Part shown: positions 1 to 10,112 of the stretch, piece after piece | Layout of the letters: every line of letters starts with the position of its first letter | How positions within the stretch are numbered: position 1 is the stretch's first letter | Source of the DNA: Phlyctochytrium arcticum | Taxonomy: Eukaryota > Chytridiomycota > Chytridiomycetes > Chytridiales > Chytridiaceae | Direction: 5' to 3' | DNA: 64,000 nucleotides | NCBI GenBank assembly: GCA_025602905.1 | Contig: JAHLKI010000007.1 | Coordinates: 620,001-684,000 of the forward strand | Notes under the pieces: model-generated | Told to the model about the DNA's origin: nothing | What the model saw: the letters and a program-made list of their open reading frames with translations, nothing else | Databases searched by the model: none | Translations under genes and position numbers: made by a program

Positions 1-304
1 CCGTGTAAACTATCAATTGCACGCTTACTGAGCAATCGACTACTGGTTAATTCTTGAGGGGTTGCAACCCAATCTTTTTATTTCTTGCGTCTCTGTCTTG
101 CCGTAACTGTTGAAACCCGCCCCCTTCCCCCATTCACACGCTTAGCGTGCATGAACGACCGTTCGAAACGGAGAAATTGCCAATGTCTATCTTTGTTCTG
201 TAGATGTATCCAGTGTATCCTGCAAACCATCGACGGCGCCACATAGATCTAATGTAATAGGAAACCTCAAGTGTTAACACCGTGGTACGTTGGTCTCTTT
301 GCGC
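1..304. other. No gene recognised at the left edge
   Basis: I see no supported coding sequence or RNA gene here. Short open frames on both strands have no recognisable motif. The stretch is probably intergenic or transposon-derived, because a retroelement relic follows directly. Confidence 0.4.
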
Positions 305-392
305 AGATGGGTCGCAAGTATTGCATTGTAAAGGGTCCAACCTCTCAACAGAGATTTGGAATCGGAGCTATATACCCCAACCTGTTCTTTTA
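305..392 (+). repeat. Diverged LTR relic related to the downstream retrotransposon
   Basis: The stretch containing 'ggtccaacctctcaa' and the following 'agctatataccccaacctg' can be aligned to the middle of both LTRs of the element at 941-5923, in the same orientation. It has many substitutions and small indels. The intact LTRs differ from each other at only four positions, so this relic is much older or belongs to a related subfamily. Its ends cannot be fixed by eye. Confidence 0.5.
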
Positions 393-935
393 TCAAGCTC
401 ATATATGAGACTTCTCCCGACTGGCCCGGCTGTTTTTAACAGGTATTTTATAAAGATTTTGTATGTGGAGCACATACGGAAGTCTTATACGTTTTTGCCT
501 TTACCATGTAAGATCTGATCTTTCCCACCCCTCTTTTCCCCCAAAAAATGTCGCTAACTTCTTTCGCATATCGCCTCACGAGCTGCAACTGTCAATAGTT
601 GCTGGACACATAGATAAAAGTCATCTGCCAAGCGGATAGCTTCAACAGGGACGTGTGTGCAAAGTTCTGTATAGAGTGGAGAATCTCAAATCTGGTTAGT
701 GAAAGGGCTGCCTAGCGTAGGAACGAGCTCACAGATAGTGGTGAAAGAGGGATAGTACTTGGCGAAGGGATTTCCTCCCCCATGGATGGGAGGGTTTGGC
801 AATCACGTTAGGACTAATGTCTTCTTACGCATCAAAGTATTCACCTCCACCACCCTCGTCACCGTCATCATGCCCGCAGGAGCTTCCCCACCATCCATCT
901 TTCCCCCATCTAGAGTTCTTATTCAATGCATATTC
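393..935. other. No gene recognised
   Basis: Only short frames without recognisable domains. The stretch leads up to the target-site duplication of the LTR retrotransposon. Confidence 0.35.
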
Positions 936-940
936 CTTGC

Positions 941-1194
941 TAACGTGATAATCCTCTTGATGGATGGATGGATGGCACCACACATTCTCGTTCGCGCAAG
1001 GTAGTTCACACGCTATGTATTGTAAGGTCCAACCTCTCAAACAGAGGTCTGGCATCGACTCTATATGTACACAACTGGGACACAACTTCGACCGCTAATA
1101 TACCTACATTTGGCAATCGACTGCGCAAACTAATCTGACATGTCACTTCCACTGCTGCCCCCTGCTACCACTGCTGCCAGGCTACATCACAATA
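941..1194 (-). repeat. 3' LTR (element on minus strand)
   Basis: This 254-bp direct repeat is nearly identical to 5666-5923. Aligning the 5-bp target duplication leaves LTR ends that read TA...TA rather than TG...CA. It contains three consecutive GGAT units, where the other LTR has four. Confidence 0.93.
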
Positions 1195-1203
1195 CTCCCC
1201 CTA
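1195..1203 (-). other. Polypurine tract
   Basis: On the minus strand the purine run AGGGGGAG directly precedes the 3' LTR, where the plus-strand primer of an LTR retroelement is expected. It overlaps the stop codon of the pol frame (TAG, 1201-1203). Confidence 0.75.
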
Positions 1204-2818
1204 ACCTGCATGCAGTCCGCATAACTTTCGCAGGATGTCGTTGCGTGCTCTTGGAAATGGCTTGGTAAGGGAATCGGCTACCATCTGATCCGTGGGACAG
1301 TACTTGAGCACGATCTGGCCATTGTCCACGCATTCTCTTGTGAAGTGGTATCTGACGTCGATGTGCTTTGTCTTTTGATGATCCACCGGGTTGTGAGCCA
1401 TGGCGATAGCTGCCTTGTTATCCTCGTAGATGGTGATCGGTGCGGGGTTTGGGTTCTTCGGTGTAAGAAGTGATGCTGCAAAGTTCCGTAGCCACAATGC
1501 TTCCTTTGATGCTTCGGCTAGCGCGACATATTCCGCCTCTGCGGTCAATTGCGCAGTCGTTCTTTGTCTCTGGGACTTCCACGAGACAGCTCCCCCGTTC
1601 ATCAGAAATACGTAGCCACTTATGCTTCTTCTCGTATCCGTACACTTGGCATAATCTGCGTCTGAATAGCCGACCACCTCCTTGCTGTTTGCTGAGCCGT
1701 AAACTAGCTTGAGGTTTTTGGTGTGTTTCGCGTAACGTAGAATTCGGACAACTGCATCTCGGTGCGACTTGCGGGGATTCACCAAGAACTGAGATACTTT
1801 GGATACTGGATAGGCCAGATCGGGTCTTGTTGCCATCACTAGGTACATCAGACTTCCCACCATGGATTGGTATTCCTTGGTATCGACTGCTTCCTCCAGC
1901 TCATTGTTGAATAATGCTACCTTGTGATCCATCGGTGTCGTAATTCCAGGAGTGTCTTGTAAGTTAAATCGATTAATGATGTCGTCAACATACTTCTCCT
2001 GACTTAGTGATATGGTCCGCTTCTCTCGATCCCTGACGACTTGAATTCCCAGTATGTAAGACAATTCTCCCATATCTTCCATCTCAAATCGTTCCGTTAA
2101 ACCGCTCTTGATCGTTTTCATTTCCTCAAGGTTGAGCGTGCAAATGGTGAGATCATCCACGTAGAGGGATATCATTCCACCAACTTTTCCTTGCTCATCC
2201 AACCGTATGTAGAATGCCGAATCGAAGGGTGACGGGGTGAAACTCAGGGAACGCAAAAACTCATCGATCGTTTTATTCCATAAGCGGGGCGACTGTTTTA
2301 GACCGTATATGCACTTGTTCAGGCGAACATATCTCTTGACTCCGTTGATAATAACGACCATATAGATTTCCGTATCAAGATCACTGTTCAGAAAAGCTGT
2401 CACTACATCCATCTGATGTATCTCCATGTCCAAGTATGCTGCCACCGCCAACATCACTCTCATCGATGTGAATTTCACTACTGGAGCATGCGTTTCATCA
2501 AAGTCTATCCCGGGCCGTTTGGCTGAAACCTCTGGCTACTATTCGTGACTTGCATTTCTTGATCGTGTGATCCGGGTTCCTCTTGACTCTATACACCCAC
2601 TTTGAGTCGACAATATAGCATCCAACAGGCAAGGCGTTTGGCTCTATGAATGTCCATGTCCCATTCTTCTCATGAGAATTCAACTCCTTCTCCATTGACT
2701 TCTGCCATTCAGCCTTGTGCTTCGACTTCATGGCTGCTGCATATGTCTTTGGCTCATCAATGTCGTCTATCGGCTCTGTGGCAAATGCTTCTGCGGTAAC
2801 TTCTTGCTCGAATTCCTT
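1201..2818 (-). pseudogene. Copia-type reverse transcriptase-RNase H segment of pol, frameshifted
   Basis: Reverse-transcribes element RNA and removes the RNA strand. Reading on the minus strand after the in-frame TAG at 2819-2821, the frame encodes the N-terminal part of a Ty1/copia RT (motifs HKAEWQKSM, GTWTF, ARGFSQ). A +1 change in the C/G run near 2508-2516 then moves the reading to the frame carrying FDETHAPVVKFTS, the polymerase box LYVDDL and the copia RNase H hallmarks (YSDADYA, EAEYVAL, EDNKAA, TKHID). The frame ends at the polypurine tract. Without the frameshift the RT would be full length. The lesion could be a one-base insertion in the G/C run or a sequencing error; a programmed event here is less likely because it splits the RT fold. 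Confidence 0.9.
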
Positions 2819-3970
2819 CTATGCATCCAGATGTAGGAGATTACTATAGGGCTCCCAAGTTGGCTCATCATCGGCAACCCATTTCACCAAGTAGCTGGTA
2901 GATCCGTCCTTCTCAATCCGTTTAGCAAGAATATAGTCCACTTCGCATTCCTCTTCTTCCATCGCATCCGTTATATGATCGGCTTCATTGAATCTCACGT
3001 CGCGGGATTCAAACACTTCTTCAGTTTCTTCGTCATATAAACGATACGTGAGCTGCTTTGCATGGGAATATCCAATTAGTCGAAATGGTCCATCGGCCCG
3101 CTTGGCTAATTTCTTTGGTCGAGTTCGGTGGGCAACGGGGACATGAACAAAACATTCACTCCAAAGCACTCGCAGATGGTGAATTTTTGGTTTTCTACCA
3201 AAGAATCTCTCAAAGGGCGTATCATAGTCCATCACTCTACTTGGCGTTCTCCGTCGTAAATAATTCACCGTGACTGCAACCTCCCCCCACAACTTGAGCG
3301 GCATTCCATGGTGATGAATGATGGCTCTAGTTTGATTCAATAGGGTGCGGTTGTACTTCTCCGAGATCGCATTTTGTTGCGGTGAATAAGGTTGAGTAGG
3401 TATGACTTGAATTCCTTCGGCCTCTGCCTCTTGAAGCAACTCCTTGTTCATATACTCACCACCGTTATCGCATCGTAACTCCTTAATCTTCTTGCCGTGT
3501 AATCGCTCTACATATGCCTTGTAGCTTCGCCAATTTGCTGTTGTTTCGTCTTTCGTTTTGAGTAAATAAATACTTGGATATCTTGACCATTCGTCAATGA
3601 ACGTCAGGATATAAAATTTCTCTCCCAGAGAAGCAAGATCAACTTGCAACAAGTCGGTATGGATTCTCTCCAATAAGTCCTTCGCTGGTCTCCCATTGAC
3701 GTTGTTGAACGGTAATCTGTGCCCTTTTCCAAAATGACAACCCACGCAGGACGCCATATGCTGTTCTATTGTGTTGACCTTGAGTCCTAAGCCATAAGTT
3801 GAATTTGCTTTTTCAAGCGCTTTGATCCCTGGGTGCCCGAAGCGTAGGTGATATGTTCGAAGTTTAACGACATTCCGGTCCTCTCTTTTCCCGACATTTC
3901 CTTGGCCACTGATTTCTGCATTGCACTGTCCATCCGTTCCGTAGTGATTTCCGAAGTATATGCTTCCGGA
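2819..3970 (-). pseudogene. Copia-type integrase with C-terminal chromodomain, TAG-terminated
   Basis: Inserts element cDNA into host DNA. The frame is open from just below a TGA at 3971-3973. It carries the HHCC zinc motif (TYHLRFGHPG ... CVGCHFGKGH), then the catalytic triad: D in HTDLLQVD, D in LRCDNGGEY and E in NAISEKYNR, with 35 residues between the second D and the E. The last ~40 residues read as a chromodomain (EVDYILAKRI, SYLVKWVADD, TWEPYSNLL), the histone-tail reader typical of gypsy chromoviruses. A TAG (2819-2821) interrupts its final helix; the frame continues unbroken beyond it (KEFEQEV) into the RT. It overlaps the Gag-Pro frame by about 180 nt in the -1 register. Confidence 0.88.
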
Positions 3971-5580
3971 TCAAACTCGGTATATCCAACTAGGAACGGC
4001 AAGTTTTGATGTACTCTCACATCAAGCAACTTCTCTTTCGTCTTGGTAAGATAAAGTCCAGAATCAGGCGAGTCATTTCCGGCAAAACAAGATCCAACTC
4101 CATCAGGTAGTTGCTGAGTAGATATCAAATTTCTGGGGTACTCAGGGGCATAAAGTACGTTGGTAAATTTGATTTTCTTCTTGGGATCTTTCGGGTTATG
4201 AACAGTATGACTACCAACTCCAATTGCCATGGATGGCGCGCTCCCAACTTTTCCTGCGGCGATTGGTATGGGTTCCTTGAGTGGCTTAAAGTCTTCCACT
4301 AGGAACTTGTCCTTCATGATGTGTGCAGTTGAGGCTGAGTCCACAGCGATTGAGTAGGAAGATTTTCGATGAGTGGCAAGCGTTAAGTTTGCTTCCACTT
4401 GGGTATGATTGGCCTCGGCATTATCATATCCGCCTTTCTGTTCTTTGAACGCTTTGGACTCGGGACAATCTCTGGCGAAGTGATCTTCCTTCTGGCAAAC
4501 GTAGCATCCTCTACTTTGTCGTTGGCTGAGTCCACCACGTCGACCTCTCTTGCCGCGACCTCGACCACGCCCAGAACCGCCGCGCAGCTGAGTGTTATGC
4601 GCTTCTACTGACTGTTCCTTGCGATGGGGTTTGTCGACAATTTGCGCGTCATCTTGACGAAGTGCTGCTGACTTTAATGCCTCAATGTCTTCTAAGTTGC
4701 CACCGTGAGTATTGACGAGTTCTCTGATTCTCTTGTCCAGACCACGGAGGTAATGATGCTTTTGTTCATCCAGTGTCATCTTGGGTACTTGCATGACCAA
4801 CTTGTCAAATGCATCGTTGTAGGCGACGACCGTTGTCTTTTGTTGAAGCTTGTCGAGCTTACTGCGCACAATCTGACCGTGTTCGGGAGGAACAAATCTT
4901 TTCAGCATACGTTCCTTCATATCCGACCAGCTCTCAACATCTTCTGCATCATCGCGCTCCTGTAGGCTATTCCACCAGACATCAGCCGTCCCAGTAAGCT
5001 TGCTTGTTACGAATATAACTTGCCCTTCGTCCTCTAGATCCGCGACACGGAAATAAAGTTCAACTTTCCGTATGAACTCAAATAAGGTGTGGGGTGCACG
5101 GATATTTCCTTCGTAAGTTTTCACAGCGTTACAGGTTGATCTCAGTAGGGAATTGTGCGTTGCGACTTGCGATGTCATGGATGCAACTGATCCTGTCGTG
5201 GTTCCTCCTCGTGTCCGAAGTGGCAAGATATTTCCTGTCTCCTGATAGCCATCTTCGTGTCGCTCTCTAGCGCCATTCCTTCCTTGGGTTTCTTGACCAT
5301 GAACCACTAACTGTTGTATCAATTCTTTCAGTTGTGACATCTCGTCTTCCATTCGCTCTTGGCGATTCTCGAGTCGCCGATGATCTTCTTGATTATAGGC
5401 ACCTGCGTCGTAAAACTGATCGAGTCCGCCGCTCTCTCGTCGTCTCATATTGCCGCCCTCTGGCGCAATGTATCCACTCGCTGATGTGCTGCCCTCTGGC
5501 GCAACTTGACTACTTGTCTCATCCTCAGTGCCGCCCACTGACGGGTTGATTCGAGCAGACTTTCTGCTACCGGTAGTCAT
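3787..5580 (-). CDS. Gag-protease polyprotein of the mosaic retrotransposon
   Basis: A 597-residue frame that would form the capsid and process the polyprotein. Residues ~185-295 read as a Ty3/gypsy-style Retrotrans_gag domain (ADVWWNSL, WSDMKERMLKRF, LDKLQQ, LRGLDKRIRELV) rather than the usual copia Gag. An RG-rich stretch (335-349) precedes a CCHC knuckle (C359, C362, H367, C372), presumably RNA binding. The protease region is copia-like, but the active-site triad reads D414-S415-A416 where D-[S/T]-G is expected, and is followed by the conserved VLYAPEYPRNLIS segment. The frame ends at 3787 after overlapping the integrase frame. The start at 5580 is the first ATG after the LTR and primer-binding site. 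The Ala in the protease triad may reduce activity. Confidence 0.85.
   Translation of the reverse strand: MTTGSRKSARINPSVGGTEDETSSQVAPEGSTSASGYIAPEGGNMRRRESGGLDQFYDAGAYNQEDHRRLENRQERMEDEMSQLKELIQQLVVHGQETQGRNGARERHEDGYQETGNILPLRTRGGTTTGSVASMTSQVATHNSLLRSTCNAVKTYEGNIRAPHTLFEFIRKVELYFRVADLEDEGQVIFVTSKLTGTADVWWNSLQERDDAEDVESWSDMKERMLKRFVPPEHGQIVRSKLDKLQQKTTVVAYNDAFDKLVMQVPKMTLDEQKHHYLRGLDKRIRELVNTHGGNLEDIEALKSAALRQDDAQIVDKPHRKEQSVEAHNTQLRGGSGRGRGRGKRGRRGGLSQRQSRGCYVCQKEDHFARDCPESKAFKEQKGGYDNAEANHTQVEANLTLATHRKSSYSIAVDSASTAHIMKDKFLVEDFKPLKEPIPIAAGKVGSAPSMAIGVGSHTVHNPKDPKKKIKFTNVLYAPEYPRNLISTQQLPDGVGSCFAGNDSPDSGLYLTKTKEKLLDVRVHQNLPFLVGYTEFDPEAYTSEITTERMDSAMQKSVAKEMSGKERTGMSLNFEHITYASGTQGSKRLKKQIQLMA
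3886..3892 (-). promoter_or_regulatory. Candidate -1 ribosomal frameshift site GGGAAAA
   Basis: On the minus strand the Gag-Pro codons read tcG GGA AAA, the X XXY YYZ arrangement of a -1 slippery heptamer. A -1 slip here enters the integrase frame directly upstream of its HHCC motif, inside the ~180-nt overlap. I could not identify a clear downstream stem or pseudoknot by eye, so function is inferred from position and phase only. Confidence 0.5.
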
Positions 5581-5647
5581 TCTTCTTGGCGATAGATTCT
5601 TCTTGGGATCCTTAGCTGAGCTCTCTCTCTATCTTGCGTGTGACTAA

Positions 5648-5665
5648 ACACCGGGTTTCATAACC
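5648..5665 (-). other. Primer-binding site, possibly for a half tRNA-iMet
   Basis: The minus-strand sequence directly inside the 5' LTR is GGTTATGAAACCCGG. Its first seven bases equal the start of the binding site that Drosophila copia uses with the 5' half of initiator tRNA-Met, complementary to its anticodon region. The rest matches only partly (an AAACCC block versus GGGCCC), so the primer identity is a suggestion. Confidence 0.5.
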
Positions 5666-5923
5666 TAACGTGATAATCCTCTTGATGGATGGATGGATGG
5701 ATGGCACCACACGTTCTCGTTCGCGCAAGGTAGTTCACACGCTATGTATTGTAAGGTCCAATCTCTCAAACAGAGGTCTGGCATCGACTCTATATGTACA
5801 CAACTGGGACACAACTTCGACCGCTAATATACCTACATTTGGCAATCGACTGCGCACACTAATCTGACATGTCACTTCCACTGCTACCCCCTGCTACCAC
5901 TGCTGCCAGGCTACATCACAATA
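5666..5923 (-). repeat. 5' LTR (element on minus strand)
   Basis: This 258-bp LTR is identical to the other copy except for four base substitutions and one extra GGAT unit. It is followed by the CTTGC duplication at 5924-5928. It should contain the element's promoter on the minus strand, but I cannot mark a TATA box with confidence. Confidence 0.93.
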
Positions 5924-6117
5924 CTTGCATCTGGAAACCCCTCCTAAAACACTACTACAGCCTCAAAACCCCAAACTCCTCAGGCAAACGCTCTAAAGCC
6001 GTTTTCACCCATTCTCACCCATTCGCCCAAGGCCGTTGTCACCGACCTCCACATCGAGAACCGACCCTGTAACGGGAATGACATTGGGAATAGAGCATCC
6101 CCCCATGTGATTCCAGT

Positions 6118-6815
6118 TGCAAAACAATTTTTCCCACGCCCCAACGCCGCCCCAAAAATTATTAGTTACGGGAGGTTGAGGGAGAACATTTTGAACCCAT
6201 ATCCATCCATTCACACTCTTAAAGCGGTACCTCAATCACCCAAAACAGAGGTAAAGTGCCCACGCACCCAAGTCTTTTAGAACAAATATTAGTTATCAGA
6301 GAGTTTTTGGGAAATCGCACGGCCAGCCCCGCGCAAACCTAAAACGGTTATCCTGGAACCTTCTTTAGGGATTTTTCGGTCTTCATTGGGCTTTGATTAC
6401 CATTCTGCAATGGTAAGACGGTAATCCCACGAGTCGTCACCATGTGGTGCGTTCTAGTGCTGCTGCTGGTGGTTTCCATTGAACCATTGAAGAACGACGA
6501 CCTCCAAACACGCAAAGAGTTCTAGAACGAGCGGTGCACCCGGTGTATACCTATTTGGCCCTTCCATACTTTTGTCGTTGAGAGCGGTCGTGGTTCCAGG
6601 TTTGGAACACCTCACTGACCTCAGGCGATCTTTCTGATTCTTTTGTGATAGAAGAAGGAAACTTTACCAAGCATTCCAGACCCCAGCCCTGGTCACTCAC
6701 AACTTTATTCTCATTCGGGTGTCTTCTGCGCCAAATCACGACCATTTTCATCCGAATGCGGATTGAAGAGTGGGTTTTCCATTTGGGCAAAATGACCACT
6801 TTGCCCGAGGCAGAC
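6118..6815 (-). repeat. Dispersed non-coding repeat, copy A
   Basis: The reverse complement of this stretch aligns with 14333-15124 over nearly its full length. Shared blocks include 'gggcgtgggaaaaatt', 'cgtgcgatttcc', 'ggttccaggataaccg', 'tttggaggtcgtcgttctt' and 'aatccgcattcggatg'. The copies differ by many substitutions and a few short indels. No coding capacity, terminal inverted repeats or clear target duplication are visible, so the class (non-autonomous transposon or other) is unresolved. Together with copy B it brackets the Ca2+-ATPase gene in inverted orientation. Confidence 0.8.
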
Positions 6816-9000
6816 TAATATAATTTCGCGCAGAATTCAGGTCATCGCTGCGATGAGTGGGTGACATGATTTACATGACAGCTCGGTTTTACTGTTTTAC
6901 AAGGGTTCAGTGAGTGCCCAGGGAAAATGATTTGATTCAACTTCGTGAGTGAGCGGATATTGTAAGGGAGTGGAATTTATTCCAGGTCTCGTCGTCAACC
7001 ATTTCATGCCTAGCAAAGGGCACTGGTAATTTTGGGTTGGCACACATGGGTTAACCGTTTATCGTAGGTGAATTGTGGCCAAACCTCTGATATCTGATAA
7101 AAATACGGAAAGAATCGTAGGGATCCACATATGTACTTCCGTTTGGGTGGTTGCGTACCTGCAAATAAATGGATATGGTCTGGTGGTTTCTGATAACTTA
7201 TTCAAGACGTTCTATGTTTTTCTGGCAGCGTTTTTGGCGCGTGGGAATGTTCTTTCTTCCCCGACAAAACTCTGAACAGAACGTGTCGATAGCATATACT
7301 TCCCAACGCTACATCCCAAAACAGGTTGTTATTGTTAGTGTCGTCACAACTGGTGCTGATACCTTACTCAACCACGTTGTACCGGACAAATAAAGAGTTG
7401 GATTTTCTTTTTCAAGGTGACTCGATACAGTCATATGTAGACTGATGGGAAACATTTTCGAGTGGGAACTAATTTACTTTGCTTTTACGGTGGTTGCCAC
7501 GAGAAGATGGGGTGGGAAAGGTTGAGGGCTGTAGTTTAGCGATCGCTCAAATCTTCGAGATTAGTCTGTTGACGCGTGGAGCGATGAGCGGTCAGCAAAC
7601 ACGTCCTTGCGAGAAATCGGGGTTCAGCAAACGTCCAATAAGATGGCATGGCATGTACATGTAAGGGGTATCTCCTTCTCGACGTGATGTTGGACGCGTA
7701 GAGAAACATCTGTTTGCCGGAATTAGTGAAGGCCAGATTTGCGAACAAAGCCAATTGAATATCTCTCTCCTTTTGAAATGTACCTAGTGCCCCTTGTATA
7801 TGCATGTATGCTTTGAGTGACAGTGATAGGGGTAGGTGCCGAGCCATAGTATTCAAATGCGCAAGGGCGGTCTCCTCTGTTCATTTCACCATCTACAGTA
7901 TGCATAATGCGTACTCTCTAGCAACCCTCCTTGTCCCTCGCAAACAATCTATTCAAGCAAGTATGGGGCTCTTGTGGGTTTCAGTAAAACGACTACTTTT
8001 TCTATGAGAGCGCATCTGAGAACTCTTGGCAAAAAACTTTGCGACTGCGCAAAATATCGTTTGGCTGGCCGGGCAAATGTGAAAAACTGGACTTTTTTAA
8101 CGCGGACCCTACATGCAGTCGTCATTTAAGCCTAATTGGGACTTAACAAACCTCAAAACAAATTCAAGCTTTCCCTTTTGGGCTTTGTCAGGGACTTGTC
8201 CTGTAGACCAGGTCGCAATTTTCCACCTCCACTTTTCCACCCCGCGCTGGAGCTGAACCTCGGGGTGGAAAACAAAAACAGCTACCCCATGCAAGATAGT
8301 CATGTAGGCCGGATTGGGACACCAAAGTAGCCCAAAGAAGAGTGCAAGATTCCCTTTTGGAGCTTGAGAAGGCTCACCGTGTACGGTTCTGCTACACTGA
8401 CCCACCCACCCATTTTGCTACGCGGACCACACACGACGAAACGGCCGGCCATCCATGCAAGTGAGGACCCCGGCAATCATCAACCTCCAATCTGACTCGA
8501 GTAGGCGGAGAAAGAGCGAGACTGTGTGTGCATTATTGGTTTGCCTTCAATTCATCTGGGGGATACCTCGAGTATCAGCCCCAGTACATGCCATCCGATC
8601 CACTTGGTCGTTTGAGTTCCTCTGTCCAACTGTCAGATGCAGCAGATGGCAGATGCAAGCCTCGATACATGCAAGCGGGAGAATTTTGTAGGTGCATTTG
8701 CGCGTTGGGGATGCATTGGGGCTGTGGTGTTGGTGGCAAGATTTACGTTTTTTGGGGTTTTTGACCGCTGGTTTTGACCGTTGTGTTCTGCTTACTTGAG
8801 TTTTCGGAGTTCATGCACGCTGCAGCGGCTGCCATTGGCTGCGGTCCAAAACAATCTTCCGAGAGTCTTCTGTTCTACGAGTAAACTCGAGCGGACTATG
8901 ATAGAAACAGCGGGGCCTGGGCAATGAAACAAAAACAGCGACAAACAAAAAAACATAAACATCGGCCCATCGGCCCGTCGGCAGCAGCAGCAGGAGAGTA
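6816..9000. other. Long stretch without a recognisable gene
   Basis: Only short open frames appear on either strand (the longest about 100 codons near 7536-7856), none with a recognisable domain, consistent splice pattern or expected composition. I see no RNA gene. It may hold decayed repeats. Confidence 0.4.
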
Positions 9001-10112
9001 GAGAAATCCATGCGATCAGTCATAGTGGCTCGTAAGCCTCAGTTTATTCCGCCAGTTTCCTGCGGGAATGCGGGTCAGGAACCCATACGTACCAGGTAGA
9101 ACAAAAGCGGAGAACAAAACAGATACGGCCACTCCTTCGAGTATAATTCTAGCGGTAACACAACGCCGGATGCGGGTTTTAGGTTATTTATTTCGTGCGC
9201 TCCACTCATTTCCCTTCTGCTGAATTGAATTCCTTCGTTGACCTCGTTGTTGCTGGTGCTGGGTTTCTAGTCCCGTCGTATAGAGTATAGGTATGTGTTT
9301 GTGTGATTGTCAAGAAAGTAGAAGCGGGGGAAAAAGCGAGCCGCCCACCCCAAAGCTTCCATAATCAATGCTTCCTTTCTCGCTGCCCAGCCAAAACAAC
9401 CAAAAACCTTATTCGTTCCGAAGCCTCGATCGAACGTCGAACGTCTCGCTAAATTCTTTCCTTTCGATTATTTCTGTTCCTTTAACCTTGACTTCCTTTG
9501 CCTTCGTCCCCGTGAACGGTGAACCTCCTACTTTCCTACGACGACGACCACGAACGAACCACGGCTGTTCGGCCGCTACCTCACGTCATCCCAACCCCGA
9601 ATCCGGGGCACCGCGCATCCACCACATTCAAACAACACCGCCTCGTTTTTTTTTTCCTTTCCTGCGCAACTTGCTAAAACCCCAGCAGACTTTTCGGAGC
9701 TTGGGACTTTTTAGCAAAACACTCGACTGGATCGACCAACGACGAACGCACTCATACGGTAACTGAGAATTGTGGGGGAGCGAAACAGAGCTAGGTAAGA
9801 ATCGCGCGCTTTTTGGGCAATTGGGACTATGGGGCAATGGGGCATGTCCGGCATCTCGGGAGGAAAAAACTTGGCTATGGGGGCAGGAGGAGGGGCTTTA
9901 GAGGGCTGTGTGGTGGGTTAAACTATCTACGAAGGTGGAAACTGCAGCTGCAGAGTGCAAAGGAGCTATAGAGAGGCGGGCTGTCGTGACAAAGAACTTT
10001 CTACAAAGTATATAACTAATATTCTATTCTGTTGATACAAACAGACTCGTTTGCACATACACACCTCTCTATCTCCGTACATACTGACACACCACATATA
10101 CACGAGCATCTG
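9001..10112. promoter_or_regulatory. Upstream and probable 5' leader region of the Ca2+-ATPase gene
   Basis: Non-coding sequence with pyrimidine-rich patches (around 9360-9700) and a splice-donor-like GGTAAGAA near 9792, consistent with a long, possibly spliced leader. A 132-codon open frame at 9368-9766 has biased low-complexity composition and no domain, so I do not call it a gene. Confidence 0.35.

Larger units (their letters stand above)
941..5923 (-). mobile_element. Mosaic LTR retrotransposon: copia-order pol with gypsy-like Gag and chromodomain
   Basis: This is a complete 4983-bp element on the minus strand, bounded by direct LTRs (941-1194 and 5666-5923). It is flanked by the 5-bp duplication CTTGC (936-940 and 5924-5928). 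Domain order is Gag, CCHC knuckle, protease, integrase, chromodomain, reverse transcriptase and RNase H. Integrase before RT is the Ty1/copia order. The Gag core and the chromodomain resemble Ty3/gypsy chromoviruses instead. The LTRs differ by four substitutions and one GGAT unit over about 254 bp, so insertion is recent. The coding region nevertheless has a -1 frame change at the Gag-Pro/Pol junction, an in-frame TAG and a +1 frameshift, so autonomous activity is uncertain. A polypurine tract and a primer-binding site lie at the expected places. Confidence 0.93.

Noticed and set aside
9368..9766. 132-codon frame upstream of the Ca2+-ATPase
   Set aside because: Low-complexity Ser/Pro/Arg composition, no domain, and it lies in a probable leader region.
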